Source: Acinetobacter sp. WCHAc010034 (lineage in GTDB: Bacteria > Pseudomonadota > Gammaproteobacteria > Pseudomonadales > Moraxellaceae). Taken from it: a DNA stretch of 64,000 bases. Below are positions 21,225 to 29,775 of the stretch, one piece after another; within the stretch, counting starts at the first letter, position 1, and each line of letters opens with the position of its first letter. The position numbers were made by a program, and so were the translations under genes. The stretch is taken from the NCBI RefSeq assembly GCF_001696615.3, contig NZ_CP032279.1, forward strand, positions 682,001 through 746,000, written 5' to 3'. Under the pieces are notes generated by a model. The model was not told the origin of the DNA. It searched no databases and was given only the letters and a program-made list of their open reading frames with translations.

Positions 21225-22346
21225 ATGGCTCTTGCAATTATTTCAGCTGACCAGGCGTTAAACGTCAGTGCAATCATCACCTATATCTATGCAGATCCAG
21301 GTGTAGGGAAAACATCCTTAGGTTTTACGGCTGACAAAGCTATTTCTTTCGACTTTGACCGCGGCGCGCACCGTACTGGTGAGCTTCGGCGCGGCGCTGT
21401 TGTACCGGTTCAGCAGTGGGCTGATATTGAAAATATTAAAGAGCAGGATCTGGCTCCATACAACACTGTCGTCATTGATACCGTTGGCGCAATGCTTGAA
21501 TCCATTAAAACCCACCTGCTCAAGACGGCAAATAACCGCCAGCAAGATGGTGCATTGAAGCTCAAAGCCCAAGGCTTGGCCAACATGAAATTTAAGCAAT
21601 ACATCAATACCTTGCTGAGCTTCGGAAAGGATGTAGTTTTCATTGCCCATGCTTCTGAAGACCAGAACGGTGATCAGGTTATTTACCGGCCGGAGCTGGG
21701 CGGTAAGAACAGAAATGAGCTGTACCGCATTGCCGACATCATGGGTTATTTGACGACTGTAACCACGGGTGAAGGTAAAAATGCCCGCGTCATCAACTTC
21801 AAGCCGTCCCCAACACACCATGCCAAAAATTCAGGGGCTTTGGGCGGTGAAACAGGTGAGGTTTGGGTGCCGGACTTAAAAGTTAATCCAACCTTTTTGG
21901 CGGATCTGATCTCAGATGCCAAGGCCCACATCAACACATTAACCCCTGCCCAGCTTGCGTCTGCCAAGGCGCTTGAGGACTTTGAAAACTGGAAGCAGAG
22001 CTGTGAAGAGGCCATGCATGCTGGTGATTTAAATCAGCTTACAGAGGCCTTGGATAAAGAACATATTTATTACCAGAACATGCGCCAAGCTATGCTGGCG
22101 CGCGCTAAGGCCTTGAACTGCACCTTTGATAAAGAGCGCAGCGCATGGATCAGCCCGCCTGAGTTTAATGGCATCAATGAAGCTCAGCGCGATGACCTGC
22201 TGGCTTTTATAGATGAGCGCGGTTTAGACGTTAAGGCGGCATGCGAGCATTTAGGCATTGATTCACTGATGCAAATCGACTCCAGTCAAATCCAAGCAGT
22301 AAAACACGATCTTGAACAATTAGCGAAAGCGGGAGCAACAGCATGA
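21225..22346 (+). CDS. Sak4-like RecA-fold ATPase (AAA_24)
   Basis: The 373-residue protein has a Walker A motif in YADPGVGKTSL (residues 23-32), a Walker B motif TVVIDTVG (Asp85), and an HASEDQNGDQVIYRPELGGKN segment. These mark the AAA_24 family of phage single-strand annealing or RecA-like ATPases called Sak4. They act with a single-strand DNA-binding partner in phage recombination. The C-terminal 130 residues are an extra helical region. It overlaps the next gene by four bases (ATGA), so the two products are likely partners. Confidence 0.75.
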   Translation: MALAIISADQALNVSAIITYIYADPGVGKTSLGFTADKAISFDFDRGAHRTGELRRGAVVPVQQWADIENIKEQDLAPYNTVVIDTVGAMLESIKTHLLKTANNRQQDGALKLKAQGLANMKFKQYINTLLSFGKDVVFIAHASEDQNGDQVIYRPELGGKNRNELYRIADIMGYLTTVTTGEGKNARVINFKPSPTHHAKNSGALGGETGEVWVPDLKVNPTFLADLISDAKAHINTLTPAQLASAKALEDFENWKQSCEEAMHAGDLNQLTEALDKEHIYYQNMRQAMLARAKALNCTFDKERSAWISPPEFNGINEAQRDDLLAFIDERGLDVKAACEHLGIDSLMQIDSSQIQAVKHDLEQLAKAGATA

Positions 22347-23548
22347 AAATTTTAACCGGCAATGAAGCTTTTGCAGCAATGGCTGCTGGCCAAAAAATCG
22401 AATGCCGCCACGTCGAATCAAATCTTGATTTTGATGATATCCGCAACTTCCCTGCGACTGTTTTTATTGATACGGCGTATGAATTCCGCATTGCTGTGGT
22501 CTATATGACCATCGGATTGATGCAGGTTCCGGAGGCCATCAAGGAGGCCCCGGCTAAAGGCGTTCAATGCTTTGTTCCATCGGTTCTCACCGATAAGTTG
22601 AGCAAGACCTTCAAGTGGAGAAATTCTGATGCTGATCTGGCCTTTATGCAGCGTGGCATGGTTCATCTCTATGAGCAAAATGCAGTAATGCATGCTGCGG
22701 CACTGATTGCAGTCAGCGGCGGCGCGGTGCCGGCTGGAAATGGCTCCGCAGAAGCTGAGCCGGCCAAAGCTGACGATTCATTGCCCTGGGAAGATCCGGT
22801 AGATGCAGAAGTGCCCCAGGCTGTTGCTGCAAGCCAAGACAAAGCAGCGGCTGAAGCCTCAAATCATGTAGTAAAAAAGGCATTTAAGGATTCTGCAGCT
22901 CATGAAGCAGCTGAAATAGAAACTGATCCGGTGAAACTGGTTGAGAAGTTCACAGACCAAATTGCTGTCTGCACACAGGTAGAGTCCGCTTTGGCGCTGC
23001 GTTATACATTCTCAGCAAACGGCCATTTAGGACGTGAGCATGTTCAGCATCTATTCCAGTTAGTTGAGGAAAAGTGCGCTGAGCTGGATCCTGAAGCATA
23101 CAAGCCGGCCATACCCTCTCCAGCGCCAGAACACGCCGATCTAAGCGTCGAAGAATTGCAGCGCCTGCAGGCCGAAGCTGAACAGCAAGTCGAGGATGTT
23201 AAGCAGAAAGCAGTTCTGGATGATCTTCTTGAACGCGCAGGCGCTGCCAAAACACCTGCAGAAGCAACGGCCCTCACCGGCTATACAAAGTCGTGGACCG
23301 AAGAGCAGCGCAAGCCACTGGTTGAGGCCATTCACAAGCGCCTGAATGAGTTGAATCCGCCGGAAGCAGCTGAGATAAAACAGCCTCCCTCATTAATGGT
23401 TCAGATTGAAAATGCAGCCGATCTGACCGAACTGGACTGTCTGGAAATTGAAGTTGCCGGCCGGCACGTTGGGGTTCAGCCAATGTTCATGCGCGCTGTC
23501 AACAAGCGCCGCGTTGAGCTGGAGAGTCAGTCTGGCGGGGGGTCTTAA
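22343..23548 (+). CDS. Probable recombination partner of the Sak4-like ATPase
   Basis: A 401-residue acidic, Ala/Glu-rich protein. The N-terminal 130 residues look globular (AAGQKIECRHVESNLDFDDI, FKWRNSDADLAFMQRGMVHLYEQN). They are followed by a flexible linker holding KADDSLPWEDP (about residues 145-155), reminiscent of the acidic tip of single-strand binding proteins, and then by helical segments. Phage sak4 genes are usually next to an SSB-like gene, but no OB-fold signature is evident here. The role is inferred from ATGA coupling to the ATPase gene. Confidence 0.4.
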   Translation: MKILTGNEAFAAMAAGQKIECRHVESNLDFDDIRNFPATVFIDTAYEFRIAVVYMTIGLMQVPEAIKEAPAKGVQCFVPSVLTDKLSKTFKWRNSDADLAFMQRGMVHLYEQNAVMHAAALIAVSGGAVPAGNGSAEAEPAKADDSLPWEDPVDAEVPQAVAASQDKAAAEASNHVVKKAFKDSAAHEAAEIETDPVKLVEKFTDQIAVCTQVESALALRYTFSANGHLGREHVQHLFQLVEEKCAELDPEAYKPAIPSPAPEHADLSVEELQRLQAEAEQQVEDVKQKAVLDDLLERAGAAKTPAEATALTGYTKSWTEEQRKPLVEAIHKRLNELNPPEAAEIKQPPSLMVQIENAADLTELDCLEIEVAGRHVGVQPMFMRAVNKRRVELESQSGGGS

Positions 23549-23685
23549 TGATCTACGAATATTCTGCAATTACCCGCGTGCTGATCATTCAGCACAATGG
23601 GCGGGTTAAAACTTACCGCAATATCAGCCTATACGGCATTGAAGATTGCATTCAAAACTTTGTAAATAGTTGGGGATATCGATGA
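23548..23685 (+). CDS. 45-residue phage protein
   Basis: A short gene embedded in the chain of overlapping genes: TAATG overlap with the preceding stop and ATGA overlap with the following ATG. The product, MIYEYSAITRVLIIQHNGRV onward, is a small beta-rich protein. The double overlap supports translation; no function is known. Confidence 0.5.
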   Translation: MIYEYSAITRVLIIQHNGRVKTYRNISLYGIEDCIQNFVNSWGYR

Positions 23686-23933
23686 AAAAAATTCACCCAA
23701 ACCTCGCAATTCCATTTGAAGTCTATCTTCTGAATTTAGGCTGCAAAACGAATTTTGTCCGCCACCAAGCGCTGGTTCAATACTGGCGCAAAGGATTCAA
23801 AACGATGGAGATCAATGCATTTGGCGTTATGAATGCGCCAATGCAGGAAGCGTACCGCGGCTTTTTGAATATGTATTTAAAGCATGGCCGAAAGTTTATT
23901 GAGAGCCTAAGAAATCAAGTAGAGGTGGCGTGA
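23682..23933 (+). CDS. Small phage early protein
   Basis: An 83-residue protein from ATG 23682 (MKKIHPNLAIPFEVYLL), chosen because the ATG overlaps the previous stop (ATGA); an upstream TTG in frame is unlikely. It is basic with aromatic residues (NFVRHQALVQYWRKGFKTMEI, MYLKHGRKFIESL). No family is recognised. The next gene is coupled through TGATG. Confidence 0.5.
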   Translation: MKKIHPNLAIPFEVYLLNLGCKTNFVRHQALVQYWRKGFKTMEINAFGVMNAPMQEAYRGFLNMYLKHGRKFIESLRNQVEVA

Positions 23934-24319
23934 TGGATATTGAGTTGAAAAGAAAGACTTTTGGGGCTTGGCATGAGTCAGAATACGGCGAGCATATCAT
24001 CTGGTTAAATGGCTCCCCTGTTAGTCATATTCATAATGACCGCTGGCAGGGATGGCTGACAGCAACAGCCAACGCCCAGGCGGTGCCAGAAGCAAATGCC
24101 CTCCTTGGCGCGACTCTGGACGCTGCTCAGAAACTGGGTAGCGGTGATTTTGTTTTGGTGCCGAGGGAGCCGACTGAGGCAATGCAGGACGCAGGATGTT
24201 CTGTTATGCCAACAGTGGATTGTCAGCCATATGATGCTGGCGTGGTATACAAGAAAATGATCGAAGCACAACTTGGGCTGCCGGCACCGGTGCTGCAAAG
24301 TTTGATGGAGGTGTCTTGA
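23933..24319 (+). CDS. Phage early protein of unknown function
   Basis: A 128-residue protein from ATG 23933, which shares one base with the preceding stop. The N-terminal half contains FGAWHESEYGEHIIWLNGSPVSHIHNDRWQGWL. The C-terminal half has the FVLVPREPTEAMQDAG motif seen in many phage and prophage hypothetical proteins. The order and coupling place it in the PL operon just before the excisionase. Function unknown. Confidence 0.5.
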   Translation: MDIELKRKTFGAWHESEYGEHIIWLNGSPVSHIHNDRWQGWLTATANAQAVPEANALLGATLDAAQKLGSGDFVLVPREPTEAMQDAGCSVMPTVDCQPYDAGVVYKKMIEAQLGLPAPVLQSLMEVS

Positions 24320-24504
24320 TGGAAATTGATCGCAGAGTCCGCGCGAAAGAGTTCATGCATTTGCTATCCATTGGAAAAGATAAGTTTTATGCTCTTGTGA
24401 ACTCTGGAGATATTGAACAGCCCATTCGACTTGCTGAAAGGGATGTGTTTTGGTACTCATCCTATGTAAAAAATAAAGTTGAAGAGCATAAAACCAGAAT
24501 CTGA
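24319..24504 (+). CDS. AlpA-like excisionase / small MerR-type regulator
   Basis: A 61-residue protein from ATG 24319 (TGATG overlap with the previous gene). It has a winged-helix DNA-binding layout (RVRAKEFMHLLSIGKDKFYALVNSGDI followed by a PIRLAERDVFWYSSYVKNKV wing and helix), typical of AlpA/Xis proteins. As the last gene of the PL operon at the prophage end it should be the excisionase. No integrase follows it in the window, so the integrase is probably at the other end of the prophage. Confidence 0.65.
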   Translation: MEIDRRVRAKEFMHLLSIGKDKFYALVNSGDIEQPIRLAERDVFWYSSYVKNKVEEHKTRI

Positions 24505-24506
24505 TA

Positions 24507-24533
24507 TAGTAGCCCACATATAGTGGGCTTTTT
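24507..24533 (+). terminator. Intrinsic terminator of the PL operon
   Basis: AGCCCAC and GTGGGCT with a five-base loop (ATATA), followed by five T. It starts 6 bp after the excisionase stop codon. Confidence 0.85.
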
Positions 24534-24620
24534 ATTTACCCTGTCTCCTTCAAAACGGGTAATCAAACGGGTAACTTGACAAGGCACAAAAATTTTATTT
24601 ATTTATATTAGTTGGTTATA
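24534..24620. other. Probable prophage-chromosome junction
   Basis: Between the last phage gene and rluE. It contains AAACGGGTAA twice as a direct repeat (24553-24562 and 24565-24574), then TTGACA (24576-24581) with a weak TATTTA 18 bases later that may serve as the rluE promoter. The attachment core cannot be defined without the left end of the prophage. Confidence 0.35.
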
Positions 24621-25403
24621 ATGAAAATTGTCATTCTTAACAAACCTTATGACGTCCTCTCCCAATTTCGTCCTGATGAAAAGCACCAGACTATGGCAGA
24701 TTTCATTGACGATCCGGCTTTGCGCCTTGCTGGCCGTTTGGACATGGATTCTGAAGGTTTGGTCTTTTTAACCGATCACGGCGGCCTGAACCAGTACATC
24801 ACCAATCCTGAAAATAAAAAGTTCAAAACTTATTTAGTTCAGGTGGAAGGTGACGTAACTGAAGAAGCGCTTGAGCAATTGCGTAAAGGCGTTGAGCTGA
24901 AGGACGGCATGACACTGCCGGCTAAAGCTGAGAAAGCTTCTGAACCTGAATGGCTGTGGGAACGCACGCCGCCTGTCCGTTTCCGCGCGTCTGTTCCAAC
25001 CTCATGGGTTGAAATTTCAATTTGCGAAGGCCGCAACCGCCAGGTGCGCCGCATGACTTCCGCTGTCGGCTTCCCGACCCTGCGCCTGATCCGCACGCGC
25101 ATTGGCGCAATTGATCTTGTGCAAATGGGCCTGAAGCCGGGTGAAACCAAGGAAATTGAGCCGCTTCTTTACCCGGACTTCCAAAATGTTCCTGCGGAAG
25201 AACCATACCGTTCGCGTTCATACGTGAAAAAACCGGGCGGCACAGGCGGCAAGCCTATGGTGCGCAAGAACAAAGACGGTTCTGTAAAGAAATCCGGTAC
25301 CAAGCGCATTTGGCAAATGGATGACAGCGAAAAGCCGCGCCGCAAAACCAATGGCACAACGCGCCCGAACACCAAAGCGCCCCGCGGGCGCCGTTCGCGC
25401 TAA
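24621..25403 (+). CDS. rluE: 23S rRNA pseudouridine synthase RluE
   Basis: A 260-residue RsuA/RluE-family enzyme from ATG 24621 (MKIVILNKPYDVLSQF). The catalytic Asp41 lies in LAGRLDMDSEGLVFLT; other family marks are KTYLVQVEG and ISICEGRNRQVRRMTSAVGFPTLRL. RluE makes pseudouridine 2457 in 23S rRNA in E. coli. The catalytic part ends near residue 195; the rest is a basic, disordered tail (repeated Lys, Arg and Gly) that probably binds rRNA and is longer than in E. coli. It is the first chromosomal gene beside the prophage. Confidence 0.85.
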   Translation: MKIVILNKPYDVLSQFRPDEKHQTMADFIDDPALRLAGRLDMDSEGLVFLTDHGGLNQYITNPENKKFKTYLVQVEGDVTEEALEQLRKGVELKDGMTLPAKAEKASEPEWLWERTPPVRFRASVPTSWVEISICEGRNRQVRRMTSAVGFPTLRLIRTRIGAIDLVQMGLKPGETKEIEPLLYPDFQNVPAEEPYRSRSYVKKPGGTGGKPMVRKNKDGSVKKSGTKRIWQMDDSEKPRRKTNGTTRPNTKAPRGRRSR

Positions 25404-25437
25404 GCGCTGAATTCCGCCAAAGCTAAAGCTTCAATCA

Positions 25438-25470
25438 GCAAAGGGAACCGCTATTGGGTTCCCTTTGCTT
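25438..25470 (+). terminator. Intrinsic terminator after rluE
   Basis: GCAAAGGGAACC and GGTTCCCTTTGC form a 12-bp stem around a short loop, followed by a TTTA stretch, 35 bp after the rluE stop. Confidence 0.8.
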
Positions 25471-25579
25471 TATCCGCTTTTGACTGGACTAATGCTGATC
25501 AGTTAAGGAATTTCAATATAAATTCCTTAAATTGGGATTATTCACGGCGGAGTCTTACTATCCTATCGTTAAGTAGAAC

Positions 25580-25708
25580 AAACTTTGGATACTCGTGTGC
25601 GGCATGGATGCCGCATGTTGCCCATCACGGCAGGGATGCCGTGTATGGGCAACAAAAGACTTTTGTCTCCTTTGGATCTTTCCAAAGGAGGATCTTGCCT
25701 ACGCAAAG
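25580..25708 (+). repeat. Dispersed structured repeat, copy A
   Basis: A 129-bp element with three hairpins: GCGGC-ATGGAT-GCCGC; a compound one with GTTGCCCAT/ATGGGCAAC enclosing CACGGC/GCCGTG; and CTCCTTTGG/CCAAAGGAG. A second copy lies in the opposite orientation at 46288-46416. The copies differ by a compensatory change in the third stem. It lies in a 690-bp intergenic region with no credible gene. Confidence 0.8.
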
Positions 25709-26089
25709 ACGTTTAAACTTTTAAAGTAAAAATGAGGCAGTGCAAGCACTGAAACTTAAGAGTGTATAAATTATCTTATTTTCATCAAAACTAAAAGATA
25801 TACAATTGTTTTTTAAAAATATTTTTAAATATCTGAAAGTTGAAAAGAAAACACCAGTCAATGTCTTAACTGACTGGCTTTTTGACTGGACAGCTTTTTT
25901 CCTTCCCGCCAAGGCAATGCTTCAGACCCTGAATAAAATACGCGGCTCTGAAACAGCAAAACCTGAGCCTTCGCGCTGAAGTGCTGATTTACAGCGGCAC
26001 TCCAATGCTTTAGGCTCAGGTTTTGTTCTCAAATCATGCTATGGCTCAGCAGCGGGCTATCCCCGAACCGCCGCGCCGCTTAGCCTGAA
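25709..26089. other. Intergenic region before dctA 3' end
   Basis: No convincing gene. A reading frame at 25721-25912 (minus) is AT-rich and of low complexity. A long imperfect hairpin with AACCTGAGCC and GGCTCAGGTT arms spans about 25960-26027 and may end dctA transcription, though its T run is weak. Confidence 0.4.
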
Positions 26090-27433
26090 TTAAGCATGCT
26101 GGGTGTTTTCTTCCGCCATTTGACGGTCCACATCTTCCGGATTCGCCAAGGCATGATTCAATTTATCCGTGTCCAGCTGGCCTACCCATTTCGCCACAAC
26201 AATTGTTGCCAGGGAGTTGCCAACCAGGTTGGTCAATGCGCGCGCTTCAGACATGAAGCGGTCAATGCCGAGAATCAGCGCCAAGCCCGCCACTGGAATA
26301 TGGCCCACAGCAGACAAGGTCGCCGCCATTACAATAAAGCCTGAACCCGTTACGCCAGCTGCGCCTTTAGACGAAATCAGCAAGACCGCCAGCAAAGTAA
26401 TCTGATGGCTGAGATCCAGCTGCGTATTGGTTGCCTGCGCAATGAAAATCGCCGCCATGGTTAAGTAGATGGACGTGCCGTCCAGGTTAAATGAATAGCC
26501 TGTCGGAATAACCAAACCTACTACAGATTTTTCACAGCCGGCAATTTCAAGCTTTTTCAGCATGCGCGGCAGCACAGATTCTGAAGATGAAGTCCCCAGC
26601 ACAATCAGCAATTCCTCGCGGATCATGCGGATCATTTTCAGGATGCTGAAACCGCAAATGCGGGAAATCGTGCCTAAAATCAGGAAAATGAACAGCAGGC
26701 AGGTAATGTAGAAGCAGATGATCAGCTGCGCCAGCTGCGCCAGTGAGCCAATGCCGTATTTGCCAATGGTATAGGCCATTGCGCCGAATGCGCCAATTGG
26801 AGCCAGCTTCATGATCATATTTACAATGTTGAAGAACACATGCGAAATTTGATCAATGAACTTCAATACCGGCTTGCCGGCCTCGCCTAATTTATGCAGC
26901 GCAAAACCGAACAGCAGCGCAAATAAAAGTACCTGAAGGATTTCGCCTTGAGCAAATGCGCCGACAACCGTATCAGGAATAATATTCATGAAAAAATCGG
27001 TTGTTGACTGCGCAACGCCAGATTCCACATATTTAGAAATGCCTGACGTATCTAAAGACGCAGGGTCGACATTCATGCCAACGCCCGGTTTTGCAATATT
27101 AATGACCAATAGGCCAATAACCAGCGCAATGGTCGAAACAATTTCAAAATACAGCAGCGCAATACCGCCCGTTTTGCCCACAGACTTCATGCTTTCCATG
27201 CCGGCGATGCCGCTGACCACGGTACAGAAAATTACTGGGGCAATGATCATTTTGATCAGCTTAATAAAGCCTTGTCCTAAAGGATATAATTGCTCGCCTA
27301 AGCCTTTTACATATTGTTCAGTACCGTTTACAGCATGAGTGCCGCTTGGGTAAAAATGCCCTACCAAAATACCCGCGATGATTGCAACAATTACCTGAAA
27401 GTACAGCGACTTATAAATTGGTTTTTTAGCCAT
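26090..27433 (-). CDS. dctA: C4-dicarboxylate/cation symporter DctA-like
   Basis: A 447-residue sodium- or proton-coupled symporter of the DAACS family with about eight membrane helices plus two re-entrant loops. Diagnostic segments are [32 protein letters not shown] (first re-entrant loop), [15 protein letters not shown] and [20 protein letters not shown]. The full pattern is closer to DctA (succinate, fumarate, malate uptake) than to GltP (glutamate). It is a single-gene unit with a 413-bp upstream region. Substrate choice is inferred from family only. Confidence 0.8.
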   Translation of the reverse strand: MAKKPIYKSLYFQVIVAIIAGILVGHFYPSGTHAVNGTEQYVKGLGEQLYPLGQGFIKLIKMIIAPVIFCTVVSGIAGMESMKSVGKTGGIALLYFEIVSTIALVIGLLVINIAKPGVGMNVDPASLDTSGISKYVESGVAQSTTDFFMNIIPDTVVGAFAQGEILQVLLFALLFGFALHKLGEAGKPVLKFIDQISHVFFNIVNMIMKLAPIGAFGAMAYTIGKYGIGSLAQLAQLIICFYITCLLFIFLILGTISRICGFSILKMIRMIREELLIVLGTSSSESVLPRMLKKLEIAGCEKSVVGLVIPTGYSFNLDGTSIYLTMAAIFIAQATNTQLDLSHQITLLAVLLISSKGAAGVTGSGFIVMAATLSAVGHIPVAGLALILGIDRFMSEARALTNLVGNSLATIVVAKWVGQLDTDKLNHALANPEDVDRQMAEENTQHA

Positions 27434-27846
27434 GAGAATTCTTCACGATCTGCTTCTGAATCCAGAAGCTTCCATTTTTTGCCTATTTTGCAAAAATAAA
27501 CAGCCCAAACTCATTTGCCGCCGACAAAAGAGCACCACAGCATTGAGACGACTCAATACTCAGAAAATTGAAAAAAAGTGTGATGTGATTTATGAAAAAA
27601 TCACGCCATGCCAAAATTGCATTTGGCGGATGGTCAGGAGAGAGGAACACACAAAAATTACGGTTAAATTTTACCTAATTTTTCCGGTTTTGTTTCGCCT
27701 CAAATGTTAAATTTGATTAATTAATAAGCCAACCATACTAGACTATGGTCTATGAGCAAACCAATTTACTGGACAAAACGGGCTGAAAAATACCAATTAT
27801 CACAGTAGACTATAAAACCTGACTGTATATTGCAAAAGCCGGCCTG
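27434..27846. other. Divergent intergenic region dctA-ybiB
   Basis: No credible gene; a 92-codon plus-strand frame (27432-27710) has Cys/Lys-rich composition and no good ribosome site. The right half is AT-rich and should hold the promoters for both genes. No operator could be identified with confidence. Confidence 0.4.
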
Positions 27847-28848
27847 ATGAATACAAAACGTAATATCTATAAAGACTTTGAACACCCTTTTGCGCAGTTT
27901 GTCCGCATTGTCGGCAAAGGCAAAAATGGTGCCCGCTCCTTGACTTATGATGAAGCCTATCAGGCCTTCAGCATGATTTTAAAAAATGAAGTGCTGGATG
28001 TTCAGCTCGGCGCATTCCTGATGCTGCTGCGGGTGAAAGAAGAATCGGTAGATGAACTGGCCGGCTTTGTGCAGGCAACACGCGACCAGCTGCAGTTCAA
28101 GCCGCTGCAGGTCGATTTGGACTGGTCATCTTATGCCGGAAAGCGCAAGCATTATCCGTGGTTCCTGCTGGCGGCCCTGACGCTGGCAAAGCACGGCTAC
28201 AGAGTAGTGATGCACGGCGCTTCCGGGCATACCGTCAACCGCCTGTACACTGAGCAGGTTCTGCAGTATTTGGGCTACCCTGTCTGCGAAAATGACAGTG
28301 AAGTTGAAGCGCAGCTGGCGCAGCGCAATTTCGCCTACCTGCCGCTGCACGCCATTTCGCCGATTCTGGACGAGCTGATTTCACTGCGCAATGTCATGGG
28401 CCTGCGCTCGCCGATCCACACTCTGGCCCGGCTGATCAACCCATTTAATGCCAAGGCAACAATGCAGGCGATTTTCCACCCGGCTTACCGCAGCTCGCAT
28501 CAGCAGGCGGCCTTTAAGCTGGGCTATAAAAACAGCGCAGTCATTAAAGGCGAAGGCGGCGAATTTGAACGCAATCCGGATGCAAAAACCCTGATTTGCG
28601 GCATTAAGGACGGCGTGATGTATGAGCATGAGCTGCCTAAGCTGACCGACAACCGCAGCCCTGCTGAAGATGAACTGGATTTGGCAGTATTTCAAGCGGT
28701 CTGGGAAGGCCGGCAAAACCATGAATACGGTGAAACCGCCGCCGTGGAAACCATGGGCATTGCGCTGTACGCCATGGGCGCCTGCAGCAGCTATGAGGCC
28801 GCCATGGACAAAGCGAAAGCGCTGTGGGACACGCGTAACAGCCATTAG
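27847..28848 (+). CDS. ybiB: YbiB-family (TrpD2) nucleic-acid-binding protein
   Basis: A 333-residue member of the anthranilate phosphoribosyltransferase fold. The segments RSLTYDEAYQAFSMIL, LGAFLMLLRVKEESVDELAGFVQATR and LRNVMGLRSPIHTLARLINPF match YbiB. YbiB lacks the enzyme activity of TrpD and binds DNA and RNA; in E. coli it is linked to the SOS response. No trp genes are nearby, which supports YbiB over a biosynthetic TrpD. It is followed by a 110-bp gap with a GTTCCGC/GCGGAAC hairpin. Confidence 0.75.
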   Translation: MNTKRNIYKDFEHPFAQFVRIVGKGKNGARSLTYDEAYQAFSMILKNEVLDVQLGAFLMLLRVKEESVDELAGFVQATRDQLQFKPLQVDLDWSSYAGKRKHYPWFLLAALTLAKHGYRVVMHGASGHTVNRLYTEQVLQYLGYPVCENDSEVEAQLAQRNFAYLPLHAISPILDELISLRNVMGLRSPIHTLARLINPFNAKATMQAIFHPAYRSSHQQAAFKLGYKNSAVIKGEGGEFERNPDAKTLICGIKDGVMYEHELPKLTDNRSPAEDELDLAVFQAVWEGRQNHEYGETAAVETMGIALYAMGACSSYEAAMDKAKALWDTRNSH

Positions 28849-28959
28849 GCGCAGCATCAGTTTACAGTCTAGGCTGAGTTCCGCTAGGCATGGCGGAACT
28901 AAACTGCTAATTTAAAATGCGAAGGAATATTCTAAAAATAAAAAAATCAAGGAATAGCC

Positions 28960-29328
28960 ATGGATAAGACACCCGATACGCAGCAAGGCAGCAAAGAGTT
29001 TTTAGCGCGGTCTGCGCTGTATGACGCAGTCAGCTTTAAAAATGCCTTTACGCAGAGCGTGATGCTGTTCATCCAGCACCATTTGGATGAAATTGGCGCT
29101 GAATACTGGACCATGCATTTCGGCTCGCCGAAACCCAGCGCAGAGCAGATTATTGACAAGCTGGAGCTGGATGAGCATGCGTTTTTAAGCGCTGAAGGCT
29201 TGACTGAAGAAGATATTGCCTATCATGAAAACCATCTGGACTTCATGCTGCCTGCAGGAGCCAGCCAGTATGTGCTGTGCGTCAGCTTTGAAAATGGCCA
29301 GGTGTATGAAATCAGCATGGAAAGCTGA
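28960..29328 (+). CDS. Conserved cytoplasmic protein of unknown function
   Basis: A 122-residue acidic protein with a good ribosome site (CAAGGA) before ATG 28960. It has no membrane helix or signal. The C-terminal segment LPAGASQYVLCVSFENGQVYEISMES looks like a small beta-sheet domain found in proteins annotated as DUF2004-like, but that match is from memory of the pattern and uncertain. It is a single gene between ybiB and yeaC. Confidence 0.5.
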   Translation: MDKTPDTQQGSKEFLARSALYDAVSFKNAFTQSVMLFIQHHLDEIGAEYWTMHFGSPKPSAEQIIDKLELDEHAFLSAEGLTEEDIAYHENHLDFMLPAGASQYVLCVSFENGQVYEISMES

Positions 29329-29499
29329 AAGCCGGCATGGCGCTTAATATTGAATCAGTTAAGGAATTTCAATCTTCCCCTTACGCAACAGCAGGCGCTA
29401 GGGGAGATTTATCAATAAGTGAAACAAACTGGCATTAGGCATAATGCCGGCTTTTATGCCGATTGCTGAATCAAGCGGGCTGGCTGTTTAAGCCCAAGC
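29329..29499. repeat. Intergenic hairpin repeats
   Basis: Contains AATCTTCCCCTTACGC...GCGCTAGGGGAGATTT, an imperfect hairpin, preceded by ATCAGTTAAGGAATTTCAAT (29354-29373), which also occurs at 25498-25517. A GCCGGCAT-type stem with the T-rich end follows at about 29436-29460. Confidence 0.5.
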
Positions 29500-29772
29500 T
29501 TAAATAAAGCGGATCGGCTTAAACTCAGGCTCAGTTTTGTGATGGTCATCTTCACAGACTTCGCCTTCTTCCTTGCTGCCGCGGTCAATATAGCCGCTGC
29601 GCTCATTTTCCGGCAAATGCTTTATTTCCCATGCATACACCGCCTGCATGCAGATTTGGCGCTGCTCCTGGCTTAAAGCGATACCGTTTGGCCATTTGCC
29701 AATTTCAACTGCGGTTTTCAAGCGCTCCACAATTTCAGGATTAAGTACGGCAAGCATCTGTTCAATATTCAT
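29500..29772 (-). CDS. YeaC family protein (DUF1315)
   Basis: A 90-residue protein matching E. coli YeaC: MNIEQMLAVLNPEIVERLKTAVEIGKWPNGIALSQEQ, then YAWEIKHLP. The family has no known function. It starts 4 bp after the nadK stop and is therefore likely co-transcribed with nadK. Confidence 0.75.
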   Translation of the reverse strand: MNIEQMLAVLNPEIVERLKTAVEIGKWPNGIALSQEQRQICMQAVYAWEIKHLPENERSGYIDRGSKEEGEVCEDDHHKTEPEFKPIRFI

Positions 29773-29775
29773 GGG

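Noticed and set aside
25721..25912. 63-codon minus-strand frame
   Set aside because: AT-rich, low complexity, no ribosome site and no neighbours in operon.
27432..27710. 92-codon frame in the dctA-ybiB gap
   Set aside because: Starts at the dctA start on the opposite strand and has no ribosome site or recognisable domain.
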